DNA from: Deltaproteobacteria bacterium
Lineage (GTDB): Bacteria; Myxococcota; Myxococcia; Myxococcales; 40CM-4-68-19
Assembly (NCBI GenBank): GCA_005879535.1
Contig: VBKI01000074.1
Location: 1-39,521, forward strand
Length of the DNA: 39,521 bases
Direction: 5' to 3'
Shown: in pieces, positions 31,003 through 37,713 of the stretch
How positions within the stretch are numbered: position 1 is the first letter of the stretch
Layout: the number at the start of each line of letters is the position of its first letter
Translations under genes and position numbers: made by a program
Notes under the pieces: model-generated
Told to the model about the DNA's origin: nothing
The model's input: the letters and a program-made list of their open reading frames with translations, nothing else
Database searches by the model: none

Positions 31003-33003
31003 TCACCGGGGCGGTTGGACGGGGGCGGCCTTCAGATGGGAGTCGAACCAGCCGACGATTCGTTCGACCCGATCGCGCACGTGGTCGGGGCGCTGGATCC
31101 GATGTCCTTCGTCCTCGTAGACGACGAGCTGCGTCTCCACGCCGAGCGCCTTCAATGCGTGCCAGAACTCGTATCCCTGAGGGAGCGGGACCTCGGCGTC
31201 GCGCTCTCCGTGCAACACGAGCGTCGGCGTCCTCACGTTGCGGATGAAGGTGATGGGGCTGGAGCGCGCGTAGACCTGCGGGTCTTCGTACACGCTCTTG
31301 CCGAAGTAGGGCAGCATCCACTGGTCGATGCGATTCTGCCCGTAGTAGCTCTGCCAATCCGCGATGCCGGCGCTGGCCACGGCGGCGGCGAATCGGTGCG
31401 TGCGGGTGACGGCCCACATCGTCATGTAGCCACCGTAGCTGTGGCCGTAGATGCCGACGCGCTTCGGGTCGACGGGAGCGACGCGCACCGCCGCGTCCAC
31501 TCCCCGGACGATGTCGCGAAGATCTCCGTACCCGAAGTCCTTCACGTTGGCGCGGGTGAATGCTTCGCCACCGCCGAACGATCCCCGCGGATTTGGCATC
31601 AGCACGTAGTAGCCCTGGCTCGCGAGGAGGAGCGCCGTCTGCGACCACGACGGGCGCACCGCCGACGCCGGACCGCCGTGGACGATCACCACCATCGGCG
31701 CCTTCGTCCCGAGCGCAGGCGGCTCGCCGGGTGTGAGCAGCCAGCCTTGCACGTCGAAGGCGTCGCTCTTCCAGCGCAGGCTGCGCGCTGCTCCCGCCAC
31801 TGGCCGCAAGGCGGCGTTCCGCTGCGTGACGGGTTGCCACGTTCCCAAGGCGCCGGCGATGACCTCGGGAGCCCGATCGAAGCTCTCGCGCACCGCAGCG
31901 GAGACGTTGCCGTCCCCGGAAAAGCTCCCTCCGACGGACCACTCCACGTGAACGTTCTCTGCACCGCGCCAGAGGATTGTGGGCTTGCCGCCGGCCACCG
32001 GCACGGACGCGAAGGCAGAGGTGCCCTCGATCTGGAGACCGAGGAGGATCTCGCCCGGCTTCAGCCAGCGAAGCGTGGCGGGCGTGCCGCGCAGGCCGGC
32101 CGTCAGGTTGCGCGGCTTCGAGCTTCCGTCCCCCGGCACGACGAAGATGTCTCCGCCGTTGGCGCCGGCGTCGCTCATCAGGCCTTCGATGAAGGCGATC
32201 CGGCTGCCGTCCGGGCTGAAGGTCGGCTCGCAGATCTGCAGGGACGGCGAATGCACGACGCGCGCCGCCCCCGTGTGCGTGTCGATGGAGAACAGCTTCG
32301 CGATCCACCAGTTGTCATCGCCCGACCCATGGGCGCCCGTCGCCGCCACCGCGCCGCCGTCGGGACGCCAGTCGTACTCGTAGAGGAAGAGGTCTGGCGG
32401 CGAGACCGCCCGCAGCGGCGCGCTGCCGTCCGCCGGAACGAGCGCCAGCCGCTGCTCCTTCACCTGCTCGTCCACCACTCCGGTCCGACGCGCCGCCGGC
32501 TTGAGCGGGCCTTGCTCGTCGGCGCCGCCCTCGATGAAGAGGACCGCGATCTCGCGGCCGTCGGGCCGAAACCGCGGCTTGGAGAGATGACCGGAAACTT
32601 GCGTGAGCTGCCGTACCGTCGCGTTGCCGAGGTCGGCGACATAGAGCTGCAGCTGGTGCGGCTGCGCCGCGTCGGAGAGGAAGGCCAGCGATCTCCCGTC
32701 GGGACTGAAGTCGAGGTCGTGTTCGTCGTGCGCCTTGCCGTCTTTTCCGGCGGTGAGGCGCACCGGAGTGGCGGACGGGGTCGTCCGGTCCAGGACCTGG
32801 ACGATCGACTCGTCTGGCGAGGGCCCGTCGGGCGTCTGCACCTGCTCCACCCAGCCGACGCGAGCTCCGTCCCGCGACAGCGCCACGTCATGCAGCTCGA
32901 CGGTCGACTGGAGCGTCCGGAGCACCGACGCCGGATCCGGCCCGGCGGCGGCTGGGAATGCGATGAACGACGCAGCGATGAGAGAGCGCATCGGCCCGAA
33001 CAT
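31003..33003 (-). CDS. Secreted S9-family prolyl oligopeptidase-like peptidase
   Basis: This 666-residue serine peptidase has the dipeptidyl-peptidase/acylaminoacyl-peptidase layout. An N-terminal beta-propeller with WD40-like PD40 repeats (SPDGRSLAFLSDAAQ, SPDGSRIAFIEG) is followed by a C-terminal alpha/beta-hydrolase domain. The triad is Ser in YGHSYGGYMTMW, Asp in LHGERDAEVP and His in YEDEGHRIQ. A short signal-like N-terminus (MRSLIAASFIAFPAAAGP) points to export. Either the ATG at 33003 or the one at 32991 may be used: GGAG is too close to the first and slightly far from the second. It is the last gene of the AraC-headed operon, 12 bp after the VOC gene. Confidence 0.9.
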   Translation of the reverse strand: MFGPMRSLIAASFIAFPAAAGPDPASVLRTLQSTVELHDVALSRDGARVGWVEQVQTPDGPSPDESIVQVLDRTTPSATPVRLTAGKDGKAHDEHDLDFSPDGRSLAFLSDAAQPHQLQLYVADLGNATVRQLTQVSGHLSKPRFRPDGREIAVLFIEGGADEQGPLKPAARRTGVVDEQVKEQRLALVPADGSAPLRAVSPPDLFLYEYDWRPDGGAVAATGAHGSGDDNWWIAKLFSIDTHTGAARVVHSPSLQICEPTFSPDGSRIAFIEGLMSDAGANGGDIFVVPGDGSSKPRNLTAGLRGTPATLRWLKPGEILLGLQIEGTSAFASVPVAGGKPTILWRGAENVHVEWSVGGSFSGDGNVSAAVRESFDRAPEVIAGALGTWQPVTQRNAALRPVAGAARSLRWKSDAFDVQGWLLTPGEPPALGTKAPMVVIVHGGPASAVRPSWSQTALLLASQGYYVLMPNPRGSFGGGEAFTRANVKDFGYGDLRDIVRGVDAAVRVAPVDPKRVGIYGHSYGGYMTMWAVTRTHRFAAAVASAGIADWQSYYGQNRIDQWMLPYFGKSVYEDPQVYARSSPITFIRNVRTPTLVLHGERDAEVPLPQGYEFWHALKALGVETQLVVYEDEGHRIQRPDHVRDRVERIVGWFDSHLKAAPVQPPR

Positions 33004-33015
33004 ACTCCGGCTGGC

Positions 33016-33384
33016 TCAGGTCCACTCGTTGGCGTGGTCCTTCAGCGGCCCCCGCTGCAGATTGATGACGCAGAAACGCTGCCCCGTGGGCGCCTCCAGG
33101 ACCCACCAGGTCTTCACGCGTCCGACCCGGCGCGCGCCAAGCGCTTCCAGCCGCTTCACTTCCGCCTCCTGGTCGTCGGTCTCGATGTCGAGGTGGATGC
33201 GGCTTGGATGATCGACCTTCTGCACGAGCAGGATCGGCTCCTCCGCGCTCCCGGCGAGCTGACGGTACTCACCGTCGGCCCCTTCGATGCGCCGGCCCAG
33301 GGCGGCGCTCCAGAAGCGCGCCGCCTCGTCGGCGTTTTCCGTCCTGCAATCGATCACGAACGTGCTCAGCCTGCTGTGATGCAT
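33016..33384 (-). CDS. VOC-family (glyoxalase-like) protein
   Basis: This 122-residue protein has two beta-alpha-beta-beta-beta modules, as in Glyoxalase_6/VOC proteins: TENADEAARFWSAALGRRI opens the first, and RIHLDIETDDQEAEVKRLEALGA then WVLEAPTGQRFCVI forms the second. VOC proteins bind a metal or small ligands and include resistance proteins that sequester or modify antibiotics. The residue pattern does not identify a ligand. It sits between the amidohydrolase/ABM gene (17 bp gap) and the S9 peptidase in an apparent operon. Confidence 0.82.
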   Translation of the reverse strand: MHHSRLSTFVIDCRTENADEAARFWSAALGRRIEGADGEYRQLAGSAEEPILLVQKVDHPSRIHLDIETDDQEAEVKRLEALGARRVGRVKTWWVLEAPTGQRFCVINLQRGPLKDHANEWT

Positions 33385-33401
33385 GGGACGCCCCTTTCCG
33401 G

Positions 33402-35009
33402 TCACGGCACCCAGGCCGCGTCGAAATGAACGGACTGCTCGTCGTGGCGCGTGAGCAGATGCGCCGCCTTGGGATGGATCACGGACTTCGTCCGGCCCTT
33501 GCCGGCGAACTCCTCGATCGCAGCCCACGAATCCCAGGTGGTGATGGTCACGAACTCCACCTCGTCGCCCGCCGCCCGCCGCAGCACCCACGAGCCGCCG
33601 TAGCCCTTGATGCGGTGGATGCCGGGCAGGATTTCGTCGCGCAAAAGGCGATTGTACTCCTCGGCGTCCTTCGTTTTCGTCCACCCATGCCAGACCCGCA
33701 TGATCATCGGATGCTCTCCCTTTGGCGCCGGGACTGATGCCCGCGCGTCCTTGACGACCGCCCCTTCCTTCATCACGAAAACGACGTTCTCCAGCGCGGA
33801 CACGTCGCGCGTCGGGTCGCCCCGGACGGCGACGAGATCGGCGACCTTCCCTTTCGCGATCGATCCCGCCTCGTCGGCATGTCCGAGCATCTCCTGGGCG
33901 TTGATGGTCGCCGCCTGGATCGCCTGCAGGGGCGTCATCCCTCCGCGAACGAGAGCGGCGAACTCGCGCGGCAGCAGGTCCGGCGAGTTGTCCAGGCCGA
34001 AGACGATCCGCAGGTGGTGCGCGATCGCGCGCTTGAAGGCGGGCCCCTGTGCCGAGATGATCCTGCGAACCTTGGCGAGCATGACCGGCTCGAGTCCCAG
34101 CTTCTCTCCCTGCTCGGCGCCGTACTGGAACGTGTAGAGCGTCGGCACCAGCCAGGTGCCGCGCTTTTCCATCAGCGCCGCGCCCTCGTCGTCGAGCATG
34201 GTGCCGTGCTCGATGGAGTCCACGCCGGCGCGTACCGCCGCCTTGATCCCGCCGGTTCCCTCTGCGTGCACCATCACCCGCCGTCCGGCGCGATGCGCGA
34301 CTTCGACCGCCCGGGCGATCTGCTCGTCGCTCAGCTCCTCGCGGGTATAGTCGCTGAACGGATCGACGATGCCACCGGTGCCCATCAGCTTGATCCAGTC
34401 GGCGCCGTATTTCAGGTCGCGGCGGACCACGGTCGCGACCGCATCGGGAGTGTCGGCGAGATTGAAACGGTCGAGGCGCTGATCGGCGGCGAGCTGGTTC
34501 GCGTCGCCGTGCCCGCCAGTGACCGTGACGTAGCTTCCTGCAGCGTAGATGCGCGGCCCCTGGATGAAGCCGCGCGCGACGCCTTCCCGGAGCGCGAACT
34601 GGCCGTAAGCGCCGTCGATCTCTCCGGCGTCGCGAACCGTGGTGAACCCGCGGTCGAGCCATTCCTTGAGGTTGCTCACTCCCCAGATGGCGCCCTGCGC
34701 AGACGACATCCGCAGCGAGCCGATGGCGGAGATGTCCTTGAGGTTGCCGAGCAGGTGCGCGTGGCAGTCGGCGAAACCGGGGAGCACCGAGAGGTCTCCG
34801 AGATCGATGATCGCGGCATCCGGAGCGCCGGAGCGCGCCTGCGCGAACGGCAGGACAGACTCGATGCGGCCGCCGGCGACGACGATCCCCTGGTCCGCCG
34901 ACCAGGTTCCTTTCTGCACGTCGAGGACGCGGGCCGCGCGCACCAAGGCGCGCGGCTCGGCCGCCGCCGCTGCGGCCCACAAGGACAACAGGACGATTGC
35001 GCTGCGCAT
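33402..35009 (-). CDS. Exported amidohydrolase fused to a C-terminal ABM-like domain
   Basis: This 535-residue protein has a signal peptide (MRSAIVLLSLWAAAAAA) and an imidazolonepropionase/Xaa-Pro-dipeptidase-like metal-dependent amidohydrolase domain to about residue 423. Metal-site motifs are CHAH, the Lys in WIKLMGTGG, VMVHAEG, SIEHGTM and the Asp in FGLDNSPD. From Met435 a second unit (MIMRVWHGWTKTKDAEEYN to the end) is a complete antibiotic-biosynthesis-monooxygenase-like ferredoxin-fold protein of about 101 residues, normally encoded separately. The linker DNA holds a good ribosome binding site right before Met435, so the fusion may have arisen by loss of a stop codon and both forms may be made. 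The gene follows the AraC regulator by 7 bp. If fused and exported, the ABM domain is extracytoplasmic. Confidence 0.85.
   Translation of the reverse strand: MRSAIVLLSLWAAAAAAEPRALVRAARVLDVQKGTWSADQGIVVAGGRIESVLPFAQARSGAPDAAIIDLGDLSVLPGFADCHAHLLGNLKDISAIGSLRMSSAQGAIWGVSNLKEWLDRGFTTVRDAGEIDGAYGQFALREGVARGFIQGPRIYAAGSYVTVTGGHGDANQLAADQRLDRFNLADTPDAVATVVRRDLKYGADWIKLMGTGGIVDPFSDYTREELSDEQIARAVEVAHRAGRRVMVHAEGTGGIKAAVRAGVDSIEHGTMLDDEGAALMEKRGTWLVPTLYTFQYGAEQGEKLGLEPVMLAKVRRIISAQGPAFKRAIAHHLRIVFGLDNSPDLLPREFAALVRGGMTPLQAIQAATINAQEMLGHADEAGSIAKGKVADLVAVRGDPTRDVSALENVVFVMKEGAVVKDARASVPAPKGEHPMIMRVWHGWTKTKDAEEYNRLLRDEILPGIHRIKGYGGSWVLRRAAGDEVEFVTITTWDSWAAIEEFAGKGRTKSVIHPKAAHLLTRHDEQSVHFDAAWVP
33707..33723 (-). 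promoter_or_regulatory. Internal ribosome binding site and start codon inside the fused gene
   Basis: Within the linker between the two domains the minus strand reads AAAGGGAGAG (33723-33714), six spacer bases, then ATG (33707-33705) in frame. Translation from here would give a free 101-residue ABM-like protein without signal peptide, ending at 33402. The codons involved (Pro-Lys-Gly-Glu-His-Pro) do not force such a purine run. Confidence 0.55.
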
Positions 35010-35016
35010 CGCCGCC

Positions 35017-35856
35017 CTATGCGACGTCGGACGACGTCCCCGCTTGCGCTTTCTTGCGCAGCAGCGAGGGCGCAGTCCCGAACCGGCGCCGGAACGAGCG
35101 GATGAAGTGGCTGAGGTTTCCGAAACCGACGGCGTAGCAGGTGGTGGTGACGCTCTCGCCGTCGAGCAGCATGGAGCGGGCTCGATCGAGGCGGACGTCG
35201 CGCAGCAGCCGGTGCGGCGGCGCTCCGATCAGCGACCGGAACACGCGCGCGAAATGGAAAGGGCTCATCCCCACGGACGACGCAAGCGAGGCGAGCGTGT
35301 GTGGCTCGTCGGAGTGCAGAAGGATCCTCTCGTGCGCCAGCTCGACGCGGGCAGCGTGGCGGCGGAGCTGGAGCTCGTCGTAGATGCGATGCGGCAGCTG
35401 CGGACGGACCGCCGCCTCGATCAGCTCCGTCGTCCAGGAATCGAGCGCCGCGACGCTGCGGCGCTGCAGGATGCGATCGAGTTGCAGGCGGAGGAACGCG
35501 AGCCGGTTGCCGGGATGGAACACGGGCACGTGTGCGGTTCCCGCGAGCCAGCCCTCGCGCTCGATCTCGCGCTCGAAGCCGTCGCGAAAGCGGATCGTCA
35601 TGCACGTATCCGCGGGCACGCCTTCGAAGTGGACGTACCTTTGGACGGTGCGCGGATGCCAGGCGAACGCGGCACCGCGCCTGAGGCGCCAGAACCGCCT
35701 CCCGATGCCCAGACCGAACTCGCCGGAATCGACGAAGTTGATGCAGTAGTGGTCGCAGACCTCCTCCGCCGTCCCCGCGGGCACCGGACCGCCGCCATGA
35801 TCGAAGCGCGAGACGAGAACGCTGGGAGTCTCGAGAAGGGCCTGCATCGAGCTCAT
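35017..35856 (-). CDS. AraC-family transcriptional regulator
   Basis: This 279-residue regulator has an N-terminal cupin-like sensing half (YCINFVDSGEFGLGIGRRFWRLRRGAAFAWHP) and a C-terminal double helix-turn-helix. The first HTH is LASLASSVGMSPFHFARVFRSLIG and the second is CYAVGFGNLSHFIRSFRRRFG followed by PSLLRKK. The start is placed at ATG 35856 (MSSMQALLE); an upstream in-frame ATG at 35907 would run into the divergent promoter region. It lies 7 bp before the amidohydrolase and is divergent from the secreted ABM-like gene, so it probably controls both units in response to a small molecule. Confidence 0.88.
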   Translation of the reverse strand: MSSMQALLETPSVLVSRFDHGGGPVPAGTAEEVCDHYCINFVDSGEFGLGIGRRFWRLRRGAAFAWHPRTVQRYVHFEGVPADTCMTIRFRDGFEREIEREGWLAGTAHVPVFHPGNRLAFLRLQLDRILQRRSVAALDSWTTELIEAAVRPQLPHRIYDELQLRRHAARVELAHERILLHSDEPHTLASLASSVGMSPFHFARVFRSLIGAPPHRLLRDVRLDRARSMLLDGESVTTTCYAVGFGNLSHFIRSFRRRFGTAPSLLRKKAQAGTSSDVA

Positions 35857-35868
35857 GCCCGGACGATA

Positions 35869-35927
35869 GCAAGCGCGTGCCTCCGGCTCCAGCGCCGGGC
35901 AGAGCAAGAAACCGCAAGCTTACGTGC
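35869..35927. promoter_or_regulatory. Possible AraC half-sites in the divergent promoter region
   Basis: Two related words in the same orientation lie in the 106-bp gap: GCAAGCGCGTGC (35869-35880) and GCAAGCTTACGTGC (35914-35927), spaced 45 bp apart. AraC-type regulators often bind direct repeats. The copies differ by a two-base insertion, so the case is weak. Confidence 0.25.
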
Positions 35928-35962
35928 TGCGCAAGGGGCAGGAGCCGGGGCGAGGAGGTGCC

Positions 35963-36349
35963 ATGTCCGTCAAGGTCGCGATTCTGGCAATGGTGATCGG
36001 CGCGGTTCCGGCGGCGCCCCGGAGCGGTGGCACGACGGCCCGGATCGCGCGCGTCTGGAACGGCCAGGTCTCGTCCGCGCGCGCTGACGAGTACGAGCGC
36101 TACCTCTACGACAACGGGATCAAGGCGTTGCGGCGCACGCGAGGCAATCTCGGCGCGCAGATGTTCCGGCGCGCCGCCGGCGAACGCGCATATTTCGTGG
36201 TCATCTCGTACTGGCCCTCGGAGGAGTCCATCCGGGCCTGGGCCGGCGAAAATCTGACGAAGACGCGCATGTTGCCACGCGATCCGGAGTTTCTCATCGA
36301 CCCGGAGACCGAGGTGAAGCACTACGTCATCGCCGCGGACGAGCGGTGA
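35963..36349 (+). CDS. Small exported ABM-like (dimeric ferredoxin-fold) protein
   Basis: This 128-residue protein has a signal-like N-terminus (MSVKVAILAMVIGAVPAAP) and one antibiotic-biosynthesis-monooxygenase-like domain: TARIARVWNGQVSSARADEYERYL, a middle strand YFVVISYWPSEESIRAWAG, and an ending EVKHYVIAADER. It shares the opening 'RVW.G.......YE.YL' and the 'W.S...I..(A/W)AG' pattern with the C-terminal domain of the fused amidohydrolase across the AraC gene. Such domains may be cofactor-free oxygenases, haem-handling proteins or stress proteins. The ATG at 35963 follows GGAGGTG. Its stop overlaps the next start (GTGA). Confidence 0.78.
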   Translation: MSVKVAILAMVIGAVPAAPRSGGTTARIARVWNGQVSSARADEYERYLYDNGIKALRRTRGNLGAQMFRRAAGERAYFVVISYWPSEESIRAWAGENLTKTRMLPRDPEFLIDPETEVKHYVIAADER

Positions 36350-37713
36350 GAACGCTGCGACTGCTCCTGCTGCTCTGCCTGGTTCCAGCGCTCGCGGGCG
36401 CGGTGGATGAGGCGGAGTTTGCCCGGCGCAGGCGCGCGCTCATGGAGCAGATTCCCGACGGCATCGTGCTGCTGCGATCCAGCTCGGCGATGACGTGGGA
36501 GGCTTCGTCCTTCCGCCAGGATCCCGCCTTCTATTACTTCACCGGCCTTGCCAACGCTCACCAGGCGATCCTCGCGATCGACGGCGGTGCGAAGGAAACG
36601 TGGCTGTTCGCGGGACCCGCCCCCGAGTCCACGCTCTTCGTCCCCGATCTTCGCGGGCTCGAGTCGATCTTCGTGGCGCCCGGAGCAGAATCAGAACACG
36701 CCCTCGGACTCGAGCACGTCGTCCCTTGGGACGAACTGACCGGCGTCGTCGGATCGAGGCGCACGCAGGATGGCAAGGTCGCGCTGTATGTCGACAGCGG
36801 CGGCTTCGCCGGCGCTCTCTCGCTGGGCGGGAATACGCCCAAGGGCGTACCTCCGGTCGAGCCGTCCTGGGCCGTCTGGCGGAAAGTCGTCCACGATCTC
36901 TGGCCCGACGCGGAGATCAAGGATGCAACGCCGATCCTAGACTCGGTCCGGGCAGTGAAGTCGCCGGCGGAGATTGCGCTGCTGAAGAATGCGGCGGACG
37001 TGACGCTGCCGGCTTTCTGGAGCGCGGTCGCCGCCATCAGAACGGGAAGGCGCCAGCGCGCGGTGGAGGCAGCAGTGGTCTCGGCATGCGTGGAAGCAGG
37101 AGCGGAAGGGCCTTCGTTCTGGCCCTGGATTCGTAGCGGACCGTCGGCGGGACCGGCTTCTCTCTTCGAGGCGCTCGCGGACTACCACAACCTCGATCGC
37201 GCGATGATGGGCGGCGAGCTGGTCCGCGTCGACCTGGGCTGCGAGCTTCGTTTGTACAAGGCGGACTACGGCCGGACGATCCCCGTCTCCGGCCGATTCG
37301 ACGAGGGTCAGCGCGAAGTTCTCGAGCTCCTCGTCGGGGCGTACCGGGCGGGCGTGGCGCAGATGCGTCCCGGGGCAAACCAGGCAGGTGTCTTTCGTGC
37401 GACGGCCGCCTATGTCATCGAGCGGCGAGACCGCCTGAAGACGCCATTGGCACGGGAAGCGGCGGCAACGGTCGACGAGCGCACCGCGTTCTTCCTCCAC
37501 GGCATCGGCCTCGATCTGATCGAGACGAGTCCGCCGGTGTTCCGGGCTGGCAACGTCATCTGCTATGAGCCGCGGTTGACGGCGCGTGATCAATCGTTCT
37601 TCGTCGAGGATACGTTCCTGATCACGGCCAGCGGGGCGGAACGGATCAGCCCCGAGCTGCCGTACACGGCCGAGGGGCTGGAGAAGGAGATCGCGAGGCG
37701 ACGACGAAAATGA
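36346..37713 (+). CDS. Exported M24-family Xaa-Pro aminopeptidase
   Basis: This 455-residue aminopeptidase P-type metallopeptidase has a signal peptide (MRTLRLLLLLCLVPALAGA; GTG start). It also has the N-terminal AMP_N creatinase-like domain (FARRRRALMEQIPDGIVLLRSS, FYYFTGLANAHQAIL) and the pita-bread catalytic domain. Metal ligands are visible as Asp in VRVDLGCE, Asp in KADYGRTIP, His in FFLHGIGLD, Glu in VICYEPRL and Glu in FFVEDTFLIT. It removes N-terminal residues before proline. It overlaps both neighbours (GTGA upstream, ATGA downstream), so it is co-translated with the ABM-like protein and the propeller/phosphoesterase. Confidence 0.9.
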   Translation: MRTLRLLLLLCLVPALAGAVDEAEFARRRRALMEQIPDGIVLLRSSSAMTWEASSFRQDPAFYYFTGLANAHQAILAIDGGAKETWLFAGPAPESTLFVPDLRGLESIFVAPGAESEHALGLEHVVPWDELTGVVGSRRTQDGKVALYVDSGGFAGALSLGGNTPKGVPPVEPSWAVWRKVVHDLWPDAEIKDATPILDSVRAVKSPAEIALLKNAADVTLPAFWSAVAAIRTGRRQRAVEAAVVSACVEAGAEGPSFWPWIRSGPSAGPASLFEALADYHNLDRAMMGGELVRVDLGCELRLYKADYGRTIPVSGRFDEGQREVLELLVGAYRAGVAQMRPGANQAGVFRATAAYVIERRDRLKTPLAREAAATVDERTAFFLHGIGLDLIETSPPVFRAGNVICYEPRLTARDQSFFVEDTFLITASGAERISPELPYTAEGLEKEIARRRRK

